Positions 42,773 through 50,868 of a stretch of 64,000 nt of DNA are shown here, piece by piece. Numbering within the stretch: the stretch's first letter is position 1; each line of letters starts with the position of its first letter. The position numbers and the translations under genes were made by a program. The notes under the pieces are model-generated. The model had not been told where the DNA came from. It was given only the letters and a program-made list of their open reading frames with translations, and searched no databases. The DNA is taken from NCBI GenBank assembly GCA_002412495.1, contig DHVE01000117.1, positions 10,484 to 74,483 on the forward strand, given 5' to 3'. The DNA comes from Betaproteobacteria bacterium UBA5216. GTDB taxonomy: Bacteria > Pseudomonadota > Gammaproteobacteria > Burkholderiales > SG8-41.

Positions 42773-43123
42773 ATGCCATTGAAACGATTCATCCTCGAAA
42801 TGGGCGCCGGCAACGATCTGCATGGCGGCGATTACACCAAGGCGGCGCTGCGGGCAGTGCAGGATGCCTTGCATCATTCGTCACTTGCCTTCGTCCGCTC
42901 GCTTGGTCTTGATGCAAAAGAAATGCAGGTCGACGTTACCATCGGCGTTCAGGAGCCCGCCAAAGTGGATGCGGCTGCCGTCAAGGCCAGTCTGCCGCAT
43001 GGGCAAGTGACGGTGAAGGTCGTCAAGGGTGGCCTCAACGTGCCGGAAGAAGGCAGTCACGACATGGCGGTAATCGCCAGCGCCGCCATCGCGGTGCGTT
43101 TTGAGATGAAAGCGACTTCGTGA
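42773..43123 (+). CDS. Lin0512-family protein (second of tandem pair)
   Basis: Small protein of 116 aa from ATG 42773, which has GGGGAA before it. The open frame extends to a GTG at 42752 overlapping the first copy's stop. LKRFILEMGAGNDLHGGDYTKAALRAVQDAL aligns with the first copy, and VDVTIGVQEPAKVD and VKVVKGGLNVPEEGSHD continue it. Conserved Gly-Asp and Asp-Tyr-Thr-Lys are shared. Two different copies in tandem suggest an alpha/beta heteromer. It overlaps the next gene's GTG by four bases. Confidence 0.8.
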   Translation: MPLKRFILEMGAGNDLHGGDYTKAALRAVQDALHHSSLAFVRSLGLDAKEMQVDVTIGVQEPAKVDAAAVKASLPHGQVTVKVVKGGLNVPEEGSHDMAVIASAAIAVRFEMKATS

Positions 43124-44112
43124 AAGCAGTTCAAATCACCGAAACCGGCGCGCCGGAAGTTCTCAAGTACGTCGAACTGCCCACGCCCAAACCCGGCCCG
43201 GGTGAAGTCCTGGTAAAAGCGCATGCGATCGGCGTGTGCATGCCCGAAACACTGGTACGCAGGGGCGTTTACAAGTGGATGCCGCCGCTGCCGCTGATCC
43301 CCGGCATCGAAATGGGCGGCACTGTGGTGGAAGCCGGCCCTGGCGCAAGCAAGCTCAAGATCGGGCAAAAAGTGTTTGTGTGCGCGCGTGAATTCAGGGA
43401 GCGCAGTGGCTGCTATGCCGAGTATATCGCCGCGCGCGAGGATTTGCTTTACGCCGTGCCCGACAGCGTCGATCTCGATCAGGTCGCGGGACTTGCCAAC
43501 TACCAGGTGGCATGGCACTTACTTAACTCGGCGTTGCAGGGTTTTCAATATAAATCCGTGCTGGTGATCGCCGCGGCGGGCGGCGTGGGCACGGCGTTGG
43601 TGCAACTGGCCAAGGTCTACGGAAAACGCGTCATCGGCGTGGTGAGCTCCGACGCGCGCGGCGCATTCGCGCGCGCACAGGGCGCCGACGAGGTGATTGA
43701 CCGCACGCGGACCAATGTCATCGCGGAAACACAGTGGCTCACCGGCGGACGCGGCGTCGATCTGGTGCTCGATATCGTGGGCGGCAAACACATGACTGAA
43801 TTCTATAACTGCATCGCGCCCTTCGGCATGTTGCAGTTATACGGGCGGCTGGAAGGCGCGCCCACCGGCGACATCGACGCGGGCATCGAGCACCCACCGT
43901 GGCACAGCGCCGGCTACCGCCACTTCACCATGCATACCCTCGATCACTGGCCTGAATTACGCGCCCAATGCACGCATGACCTGATCCGCCTGCTGCACGA
44001 AGGTAAAATCCGGGTGCCGATTTACGAGCGCGTGCCGCTCGCCGAAGCCGCGCGCGCGCATCGCATTTTTGAATCGGGCGCGGTAATGGGCAAGCTCATC
44101 ATGAAGCCCTGA
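43120..44112 (+). CDS. Zinc-free MDR oxidoreductase (NADPH:quinone reductase-like)
   Basis: Medium-chain dehydrogenase/reductase of 330 aa starting at GTG 43120 (overlap with Lin0512 stop). The catalytic domain opens VQITETGAPEVLKYVELPTPKPGPGEVL, which is typical of quinone reductases. The cofactor site is IAAAGGVGTALVQLAKVYG near residue 150, and GADEVIDRTRTNV and GVDLVLDIVGG follow. The cysteine cluster for structural zinc is absent. May reduce an enoyl or quinone substrate. Followed after 10 bases by Bug copy 12, so the Lin0512 pair, this enzyme and the receptor probably form one operon. Confidence 0.88.
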   Translation: MKAVQITETGAPEVLKYVELPTPKPGPGEVLVKAHAIGVCMPETLVRRGVYKWMPPLPLIPGIEMGGTVVEAGPGASKLKIGQKVFVCAREFRERSGCYAEYIAAREDLLYAVPDSVDLDQVAGLANYQVAWHLLNSALQGFQYKSVLVIAAAGGVGTALVQLAKVYGKRVIGVVSSDARGAFARAQGADEVIDRTRTNVIAETQWLTGGRGVDLVLDIVGGKHMTEFYNCIAPFGMLQLYGRLEGAPTGDIDAGIEHPPWHSAGYRHFTMHTLDHWPELRAQCTHDLIRLLHEGKIRVPIYERVPLAEAARAHRIFESGAVMGKLIMKP

Positions 44113-44122
44113 GGATTTCCGA

Positions 44123-45106
44123 ATGCCTTGTCGCGGCTCCTCTATTATCGCGGCACTGACGGTGGCGTCGGGCGTGATACAAGCGATGCAACCGGCAAAC
44201 GCGCAGCCTTGGCCGGCTAAACCGCTACGCATCATCGTACCGTTTCCGCCCGGCGGTGGCACCGACTTCGTGGCGCGCGTGCTGGCGCAAAAACTCGGCG
44301 ACGCGCTGGGGCAGCAAATTATCGCGGACAATCGGCCCGGATCTAGCGGCACCATCGGCATGGACGTGGCGGCAAAAGCGGTGCCGGACGGCTACACCAT
44401 CGCATTGGGACAGACCGGCAATATCGTGCTCGCGCCTGCCTTCAATCCGGGGCTGCCCTACGACCCGCTGCGCGACCTTGTGCCGGTAACGCTGGTGTCG
44501 CTGTCGCCTTTCATGCTGGTGGCGCACCCTTCATTGCCCGCAAGAACCGTGCGAGAACTCATTGCGCTCGCGAAATCGCGGCCCGATGAAATAGCCTTCG
44601 GCTCATCGGGCAATGGCTCGTTGAGTCATCTCGCGGGAGAAATGATCAAGTCGGCGGGTCAGGTCCGGATGCTGCACGTGCCGTACAAAGGAGTGGCGCT
44701 CGCCACCAGCGATTTATTCAGTGGCCGTATCGGACTGTACGTAAGCCCGCTGCAACCATTGCCCGCATGGATCAAGGCAGGACGCGTAAAGCCCGTCGGC
44801 ATTACACGTGCGCAACGATCCAGCGCCTTTCCCGACGTGCCCACAATCGCTGAATCGGGCGTGCCCGGCTATGACGTCACCAACTGGTATGGCGTGCTGG
44901 CGCCCGCGAAAACACCGACGGCAGTTGTCGCCCGGTTAAACAGCGAACTAGGGCGCATACTCCGCATGTCCGACGTGCAGGCACGCTTTCGCGATGAAGG
45001 CGGCGAAGTGGCCCCCGGTACGCCGGAAGAACTGGCGGCTTTCATTCATCGCGAAATGCAGCGCTGGGCCAAGACCATACGCGATACCGGCGTGCGCGCG
45101 GACTGA
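44123..45106 (+). CDS. Bug/TctC-family tripartite tricarboxylate receptor (copy 12)
   Basis: Receptor of 327 aa with GAGGA seven bases before ATG. The signal peptide ends PANAQ. The mature start is PWPAKPLRIIVPFPPGGGTD and the block ADNRPGSSGTIGMD is near canonical. HVPYKGVALATSDLFSGRIG shows a slightly changed ligand loop. GVPGYDVTNWYGVLAP is present. It belongs to the Lin0512/MDR unit and converges on copy 13. Confidence 0.91.
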   Translation: MPCRGSSIIAALTVASGVIQAMQPANAQPWPAKPLRIIVPFPPGGGTDFVARVLAQKLGDALGQQIIADNRPGSSGTIGMDVAAKAVPDGYTIALGQTGNIVLAPAFNPGLPYDPLRDLVPVTLVSLSPFMLVAHPSLPARTVRELIALAKSRPDEIAFGSSGNGSLSHLAGEMIKSAGQVRMLHVPYKGVALATSDLFSGRIGLYVSPLQPLPAWIKAGRVKPVGITRAQRSSAFPDVPTIAESGVPGYDVTNWYGVLAPAKTPTAVVARLNSELGRILRMSDVQARFRDEGGEVAPGTPEELAAFIHREMQRWAKTIRDTGVRAD

Positions 45107-45113
45107 AACACGT

Positions 45114-45127
45114 CCGCTGTTTAGCGG
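45114..45127. terminator. Possible hairpin between convergent Bug genes
   Basis: CCGCT, a GTTT loop and AGCGG form a small stem in the short gap between the convergent stops of Bug copies 12 and 13. No T tract, so only a weak candidate. Confidence 0.25.
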
Positions 45128-46102
45128 TTACTGCAAGCTCACGCCAGCCGCCTTCACCAGTTCAGCAATACGTTTGGTCTGATCGGCACGAAATGCATCG
45201 AGCTCGGCGCGCGAACTACCGATGATTTCGATACCGAGACCCTTTAACTGCTCACCGAATGCCGGCTCTTTCACGGCCTTCACCATTTCACCGTTGACCT
45301 TGGCCAACACATCCTGTGGCGTGCCAGTTGGCGCAACGACGCTGTACCAGCCGAAATTCTCGTAACCCGGCACCGCCTCGGAAATCGCCGGTACATCGGG
45401 CAGCAGCGCCGCGCGCTTGCGCGTGGTGACACCCAACGCACGCACGCGTCCGGCCTGAACCATGGAAATCACCGCCGGTAGCACACCATAGGTCATATGC
45501 ACTTCGCGCGCCACGGTATCGGCCACTGCCTGCCCCACACCCTTGTACGGCACATGCAGCATGCTGGTATTGGTCATGCGGTTAAACAGCACGCCGCACA
45601 GATGTTCGGAGGCACCTGTGCCCGCCGAGCCATATCGCAGATTCGGCGATGATTTTTTGGCCAGCTCAATCAGTTCAGTGACGGACTTGGCAGGCACCTG
45701 TGGATTCACCACCAACACGAACGGCACGCTGCCAATCAGACTGATGGACGCAAAATCACGCGCGAGATTTACCTTGTGATTGGTATAAGCATTGGTTGCC
45801 ACCAGCAATTGCGACGTCAGCATCATCCAGGTGTAGCCATCCGCCGCCGAGCGCGTAACGATATCCGCGCTCAGCAGCCCCGCCACGCCAGGCCGCGGAT
45901 CAACCACCACGCGTTGATTCCATACACCATACAAGCGGTCGGCCATCAAGCGCGCAATGATGTCGGGACCGGATCCTGCCGCGCTGCCGATGACGAGACG
46001 AATAGGCTTGTCGGGCCATGTGGGTTGAGCAGCGTGGACGAGGGAAATCGCCGACAGCGGCACAAGCAACACCAACGCGCGAACAGTTTCAAAGGGACGC
46101 AT
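45128..46102 (-). CDS. Bug/TctC-family tripartite tricarboxylate receptor (copy 13, variant loop)
   Basis: Receptor of 324 aa with GAAGGAG seven bases before ATG. The signal peptide ends VHAAQ. The mature start is PTWPDKPIRLVIGSAAGSGPD, so the proline-glycine-glycine of the first loop is AGSG. VDPRPGVAGLLSADI and SAADGYTWMM also differ from consensus. HVPYKGVGQAVADTVARE is the ligand loop. It diverges from prfC across about 170 bases with promoter-like signals for both sides. Confidence 0.9.
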   Translation of the reverse strand: MRPFETVRALVLLVPLSAISLVHAAQPTWPDKPIRLVIGSAAGSGPDIIARLMADRLYGVWNQRVVVDPRPGVAGLLSADIVTRSAADGYTWMMLTSQLLVATNAYTNHKVNLARDFASISLIGSVPFVLVVNPQVPAKSVTELIELAKKSSPNLRYGSAGTGASEHLCGVLFNRMTNTSMLHVPYKGVGQAVADTVAREVHMTYGVLPAVISMVQAGRVRALGVTTRKRAALLPDVPAISEAVPGYENFGWYSVVAPTGTPQDVLAKVNGEMVKAVKEPAFGEQLKGLGIEIIGSSRAELDAFRADQTKRIAELVKAAGVSLQ

Positions 46103-46131
46103 CGAATGACTCCTTCAATAGGGTTGTGTGG

Positions 46132-46137
46132 ATTATA
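46132..46137 (-). promoter_or_regulatory. Perfect -10 box upstream of Bug copy 13
   Basis: On the minus strand TATAAT lies about 30 bases before the start codon of the receptor. No good -35 is seen 16-18 bases further upstream in the GC-rich flank, so an activator may be needed. Confidence 0.4.
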
Positions 46138-46192
46138 TAGGCCCCGCATGGGATGCGCCGCGCGCCCCCATTGACCGGAAAGCGCTATCTAA

Positions 46193-46221
46193 TTGTTTTT
46201 GAATGATAAATGCCGTATCAT
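46193..46221 (+). promoter_or_regulatory. Sigma-70-like promoter of prfC
   Basis: TTGTTT at 46193-46198, a 17-base spacer and TATCAT at 46216-46221 make a plausible -35/-10 pair about 52 bases before the start codon of release factor 3. Confidence 0.55.
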
Positions 46222-46272
46222 CCGCGCCTTTTGCGGCCTCCCTCGGGGGAAATTCCGCGCACGGGCACACGC

Positions 46273-47880
46273 ATGAGCATCGACAAAGAAGTCTCCCGGC
46301 GGCGCACCTTCGCCATTATTTCGCATCCGGACGCGGGTAAAACCACGCTCACCGAAAAACTGCTGCTGTACGCGGGCGCGATTCATATCGCCGGCAGCGT
46401 AAAGTCGCGCAAGGCGTCGCGCTACGCGACCTCGGACTGGATGGAAATCGAAAAGCAGCGCGGCATTTCGGTGGCGAGTTCGGTAATGCAGATGGAGTAC
46501 CGCGATTGCGTAATCAACCTGCTGGATACGCCGGGGCACCGTGATTTTTCCGAAGACACGTATCGCGTGCTGACCGCCGTGGATGCGGCCCTGATGGTGA
46601 TCGACGCGGCCAATGGTATTGAGCCACAAACGCTGAGATTGTTGCAGGTATGTCGCGCGCAAAGTACGCCGGTGATCACCTTCGTCAACAAGATGGATCG
46701 CGAAGTGCGAGAGCCGATGGATCTGGTCGATGAAATCGAGCGCACGCTGGGTATGCCGGTGGTGCCGTGTACGTGGCCGGTGGGCATGGGCAAGCAGTTC
46801 AAGGGCGTGTTCGACCTGCTGCACGACAGCATGCGCGTGTTCATTGCGGGCGAGGATCGCGTCGGCGGACACGACACCATACAAGGCATCAACAACCCGG
46901 ACGCCGCCGAACGCTTTGGCGATGTCTTCGCGCATGCTCGCCAGGAAATGGAGCTGGTACAAGGCGTGTCCCCGACGTTTGATCGCGATACGTTTCTCGC
47001 GGGCAAACAAACCCCGCTGTTCTTCGGCTCGGCCATCAACAACTTCGGCGTGCAGGAAGTGCTGGACGCGCTGGTGACCTTTGCCCCGCCGCCACGCGCG
47101 CGCCGCGCGATTCAACGCGTGGTCGAACCGACGGAACCCAAATTCAGCGGCGTGGTATTCAAGATTCAGGCGAACATGGACCCGGGCCACCGCGATCGCA
47201 TCGCCTTCATTCGCGTGTGCTCGGGCCATTTCGAACGCGGCATGAAACTGAAAAACTGCCGCACCGGGAAGGATTTCCGTCCCAACAGCGTGGTGTCGTT
47301 TCTATCGCAGCGTCGTGATCAGGTGGAAGACGCTTACGCAGGCGACATCATCGGCATACCCAATCATGGCGTGCTGCAACTCGGCGACACACTGACCGAA
47401 GGCGAAGATCTGCAATTCACCGGCCTGCCGTTTTTTGCACCGGAATTGTTTCAGACCGTGGAAATTGCCGACCCGCTGCGCAGCAAGCAATTGCGCACCG
47501 GTCTCGCGCAACTCGGCGAAGAAGGCGCGATTCAGGTATTCAAACCTGTCGCGGGCGGAATGCTGCTATTGGGCGCCGTGGGTCAATTGCAGTTTGAAGT
47601 GGTGGCCCATCGGCTGAAACACGAATACGGTTGCGAAGCGCGGCTGGCGCCTTCGCGCTACAACAGCGCACGCTGGGTGACGGCGGACGACCCCAAGGAA
47701 TTGAAACGCTTCATCGACGCCAACGCGCATCGCATCGCGCACGACGCCGTGGAAGCGCCGACGTTTCTGGCCGCGCATGACGCGGAAATCAAGGTGGCGC
47801 ACGAACACTGGCCGAATATCCGCTTTCACGCCCTGCGTGAACATGCGGGGTTGGTGTTTCACTCGAACGCCGACAGCTAG
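46273..47880 (+). CDS. prfC: Peptide chain release factor 3
   Basis: Translational GTPase of 535 aa that removes release factors 1/2 from the ribosome after termination. G1 is SHPDAGKTTLTEKLL, G3 is DTPGHRDFSED and G4 is NKMDRE. The start SIDKEVSRRRTFAIISHPDAG is diagnostic for RF3. The C-terminus has VGQLQFEVVAHRLKHEYG. ATG 46273 fits the family start; the open frame extends 21 codons upstream without support. A core gene set alone between Bug receptors, with its own promoter. Normal length and motifs, no sign of decay. Confidence 0.97.
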   Translation: MSIDKEVSRRRTFAIISHPDAGKTTLTEKLLLYAGAIHIAGSVKSRKASRYATSDWMEIEKQRGISVASSVMQMEYRDCVINLLDTPGHRDFSEDTYRVLTAVDAALMVIDAANGIEPQTLRLLQVCRAQSTPVITFVNKMDREVREPMDLVDEIERTLGMPVVPCTWPVGMGKQFKGVFDLLHDSMRVFIAGEDRVGGHDTIQGINNPDAAERFGDVFAHARQEMELVQGVSPTFDRDTFLAGKQTPLFFGSAINNFGVQEVLDALVTFAPPPRARRAIQRVVEPTEPKFSGVVFKIQANMDPGHRDRIAFIRVCSGHFERGMKLKNCRTGKDFRPNSVVSFLSQRRDQVEDAYAGDIIGIPNHGVLQLGDTLTEGEDLQFTGLPFFAPELFQTVEIADPLRSKQLRTGLAQLGEEGAIQVFKPVAGGMLLLGAVGQLQFEVVAHRLKHEYGCEARLAPSRYNSARWVTADDPKELKRFIDANAHRIAHDAVEAPTFLAAHDAEIKVAHEHWPNIRFHALREHAGLVFHSNADS

Positions 47881-47904
47881 CGCTAGTCAGCGGCTATTCC
47901 GCAA

Positions 47905-48885
47905 TTATTCCGCGCGCAAACCCGCCCGCTTAACCACCACGGCCCAGCGCGCGATATCGGACGCGATCAGACGCGCAAATGCTTCCGGCGTGGTGGGCCG
48001 CGCTTCGACCCCCTGTCCCAGAAGGCGCTCGCGGATGTCCGGCAGCGCGAGCACGGCGACGATTTCGGTGTTGAGGCGCTTCACGATGTCGGCGGGGATG
48101 CGCGCGGGACCGACGAAGCCGTACCACAAGCCGGCTTCGTAGCCTTGCACGCCAAGTTCGGCCACAGTGGGACTATCCGGCAACGCGATCATGCGCGTGG
48201 CGCCCGTGGTGGCCAGGGCGCGCAGTCTGCCGCTGCGCACATGTGGCACCACCGACAAGCTGGTACCAAAGGTGGTGGACACCTGCCCACCAATGAGATC
48301 GGTAATGGCGAGCGACATGCCTTTATACGGAATGTGCGTGAGGCTGGTGCCGGTGAGACTGTCGAACAACACGCCAGCGAGATGCCCAGATGAACCGACG
48401 CCCGCCGATCCGTACGTAATCTGCGCGGGGCGTGCCTTGGCAAACGCGATCAGTTCCTTGATGTTTTTGACCGGCAGCGAAGGATGAACCGCGACCACCA
48501 GCGGACTCGATCCGGCGAGCGACACCGGCGTGAAATCCTTGATCGAATCGTACGGCAACTTGGCGTAAAGGCTGGCGTTCACCGTGTGGTTTGTCGGTAT
48601 CAAAATAAGGGTGTACCCATCGGGCGCGGCGCGCGCCGCCAGTTCAGTGCCTACGATGCCGTTGGCCCCCGCGCGTGTGTCGATGATGATTTGCTGCTTG
48701 AGGTTCTCGGTAAGCTTGGGCGCGAGCGTGCGCAAAAACGCATCATTGCCGCCGCCCGCAGCAAACGGCGAAATGATGCGTATGGGTTTTTGCGGATAAG
48801 CGGGCTGAGCGGCGCACGGCCCGTGCCAGGCCGCCACGGCCAACAACGCGAACACCGGCGGAAAATTTTTCACGGCTATTTTCAC
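47905..48885 (-). CDS. Bug/TctC-family tripartite tricarboxylate receptor (copy 14)
   Basis: Receptor of about 326 aa. The start is uncertain: GTG 48885 (MKIAVKNFPPVFALLAV) gives a clean signal peptide to GPCAAQ, while GTG 48921 and GTG 48873 are alternatives. None has a clear ribosome site. The mature start is AYPQKPIRIISPFAAGGGND. IDTRAGANGIVGTE replaces the Asn-Arg-Pro of the second block. HIPYKGMSLAITDLIGGQV is canonical. It lies 40 bases after the second exported methyltransferase-like gene on the same strand, so the two may be one unit. Confidence 0.88.
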   Translation of the reverse strand: MKIAVKNFPPVFALLAVAAWHGPCAAQPAYPQKPIRIISPFAAGGGNDAFLRTLAPKLTENLKQQIIIDTRAGANGIVGTELAARAAPDGYTLILIPTNHTVNASLYAKLPYDSIKDFTPVSLAGSSPLVVAVHPSLPVKNIKELIAFAKARPAQITYGSAGVGSSGHLAGVLFDSLTGTSLTHIPYKGMSLAITDLIGGQVSTTFGTSLSVVPHVRSGRLRALATTGATRMIALPDSPTVAELGVQGYEAGLWYGFVGPARIPADIVKRLNTEIVAVLALPDIRERLLGQGVEARPTTPEAFARLIASDIARWAVVVKRAGLRAE

Positions 48886-48925
48886 GGGAAGTTTGTTTGC
48901 CGCCCAGTTTGCGCCGCGCACCGCG

Positions 48926-49735
48926 CTACTTCAGCCGCGTGGCATTCCAGCCACTGCCCGACATCGCGTCGCCGCTGACTTTGCCTTGGTATTCCTTGCC
49001 GCCGATAGTGAATGTGATTTGTTCGCCCAGCAGCCGGCCGCTGTCCACGGGCGTGCTGACGCCATTGAGCGTGAATTTGCCGGAGAGCATCTGGAATTTT
49101 TGTTCCAGTTCAAGTTCGCCTTTCTGGAATCGCCAGCGGCCTTCGGCCTTCGCGGGCACGATGTAGAGCAGCCAGTTGCACCAACTGCCGCAATCGCCTT
49201 CGGATCGGCCGGACTCATCGGGTTCCCAGCCGCTAACGGCGAAGTGGTTGGCGACGATGCGCGAGCCCGGCTTTAGCGCGAGAAACTTGGGCGCGAGCTT
49301 GTTGAGATTTTCCGGCAACAAAAAAAGCGCCAGCACGGTAGCTTGTGAAATATCGGCTTCGTACATGTCGCCCTGCACGAACTGCGCTTTGTCGGCAACA
49401 CCTGCTTTCTCCGCGCTGCGTTTGGAAAGTTCAACCATGTCGGGGTTAAATTCGACACCGAGTGCTCGCGCGCCGCGCTTGGCCGCCGCAATGATGTTGC
49501 GACCATCCCCCGAACCCAGATCCATGACGTAATCCTTGGGCGTGACCTTGGCAACATCAAGCATTTTTTCCACCAGCACGGCAGGAGTCGGCACCCACAC
49601 CACGTCGCGGCCGGATTGCCCGACCACGGGTTCAAATGGTTTGTCCACGGGCTTGTCCGCGGTTTCAGCGGCGGCAACAGCGCCGGCACAGACGGCAAAA
49701 CAGAACAACGCGATAACACGACGCAGCTTATTCAA
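48926..49735 (-). CDS. Exported class I SAM methyltransferase-like protein (paralogue 2)
   Basis: About 269 aa, alignable over its full length with the gene at 39034. TTG 49735 has GGAGAG just upstream and opens NKLRRVIALFCFAVCAGAVA, a signal-like segment. Motif I is YVMDLGSGDGRNIIAAAKRG and motif II is GVEFNPDMVELS. NWLLYIVPAKAEGRW and the tail LSGKFTLNGVSTPVDSGRLLG, YQGKVSGDAMSG match the paralogue's. Same family and same rare start codon. The C-terminal beta tail may be a small separate domain. Function unknown. Confidence 0.77.
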   Translation of the reverse strand: MNKLRRVIALFCFAVCAGAVAAAETADKPVDKPFEPVVGQSGRDVVWVPTPAVLVEKMLDVAKVTPKDYVMDLGSGDGRNIIAAAKRGARALGVEFNPDMVELSKRSAEKAGVADKAQFVQGDMYEADISQATVLALFLLPENLNKLAPKFLALKPGSRIVANHFAVSGWEPDESGRSEGDCGSWCNWLLYIVPAKAEGRWRFQKGELELEQKFQMLSGKFTLNGVSTPVDSGRLLGEQITFTIGGKEYQGKVSGDAMSGSGWNATRLK

Positions 49736-49802
49736 GGGCACTCTCCGAAGGTTTGTTATAGTCAATTGTTTTTAAATAACTTTTTGCATTATTGATAACG
49801 GC

Positions 49803-50840
49803 TTATTCAGGCTTTATTCCCACCGTTTTTACCAGCTTTTCATACTTTGCGTAATCGTCGTGATAACGCTTGATCGACTCAGCGGGCGTGGTGGCGACAA
49901 CCGCCATGCCTTGGCTTGCCCACAACTCGCCGATCTCACGCGTGGCCAGCACTTTGGCGATAACGCTATTCAGCCGCTCAACAACGTCGCGCGGCGTACC
50001 CGCGGGTGCGAAGATGCCGTGCCAGCCGGTGACCTCGTAACCGCGCAGGCCGGATTCATCGACGGTGGGCAAGTCCGGTTGCAACGCATCGCGCTTTAAC
50101 CCGGTGACGGCAATCGCGCGCAGTTTACCCGCTCGAACCTGCGGCTGCGCTACGGCAAGGCTGTAGAAAATCAGGTCGAGCCGGCCGCCGATCAAATCGG
50201 TCAGCGCCAGATTACCGCCCTTGTACGGCACGTGCAGCATGTCCACGCGCGCCATGGTCTTGAACAACTCGCCAGCCAGATGAAACGCACTGCCCACGCC
50301 TGATGATCCAAACGACAGCACGCCGGGCTTCGCCCTGGCCAGCGCGATCAGATCTTTTACCGATTTCACCGGCACCACCGGATTCACCAGCAGCACCTGT
50401 GGAAACGCGTTGATCTGAATCACCGGCACAAAATCCCTCATCGCGTCATAGGGCATTTTCAGCCGCAGATGCGGGATGCTGGTCAGCGACGAACTGGGCG
50501 CGGCCAGCAGCGTGTAGCCGTCGCCCACGGCGCGAGCCACGTATTCATTGGCAATCAGGCCCGTGGCGCCGGGACGGTTGTCCACGACCACCTGCTGCCC
50601 CAATGGCTCGCCCATGCGCGCAGCGATCGGCCGCGCGAGAATATCCACGTTGGTCCCCGGCGGAAATCCGAGCACCAGGCGTATCGGTTTAACCGGAAAG
50701 GTTTGGGCATGAGCGCTCTCCACGCAGTCGAGCCCCGCCATACCAACGATGGCAACAACGGCAACGACAGCGGGGCCGGCGATTTCACGCCGCCACCTCG
50801 CGCGCGCCACGTTTTCACACTGGGATTCACGAACAGGCAT
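49803..50840 (-). CDS. Bug/TctC-family tripartite tricarboxylate receptor (copy 15)
   Basis: Receptor of about 345 aa from ATG 50840. The n-region before the hydrophobic core is unusually long (ESQCENVARARWRREIAG), so the real start may lie further in. The signal peptide ends ESAHAQ. The mature start TFPVKPIRLVLGFPPGTNVD lacks the second glycine of the first loop. VDNRPGATGLIANEYVA and HVPYKGGNLALTDLIGGRLD are near canonical. It diverges from copy 16 with only 28 bases between starts. Confidence 0.88.
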   Translation of the reverse strand: MPVRESQCENVARARWRREIAGPAVVAVVAIVGMAGLDCVESAHAQTFPVKPIRLVLGFPPGTNVDILARPIAARMGEPLGQQVVVDNRPGATGLIANEYVARAVGDGYTLLAAPSSSLTSIPHLRLKMPYDAMRDFVPVIQINAFPQVLLVNPVVPVKSVKDLIALARAKPGVLSFGSSGVGSAFHLAGELFKTMARVDMLHVPYKGGNLALTDLIGGRLDLIFYSLAVAQPQVRAGKLRAIAVTGLKRDALQPDLPTVDESGLRGYEVTGWHGIFAPAGTPRDVVERLNSVIAKVLATREIGELWASQGMAVVATTPAESIKRYHDDYAKYEKLVKTVGIKPE

Positions 50841-50868
50841 AATGGCAATTTTACGGGGAAACCGGCGT

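Noticed and set aside
46189..47229. 346-codon open frame antisense to prfC
   Set aside because: His/Arg-rich composition typical of an antisense shadow of a GC-rich gene; prfC itself is unambiguous.
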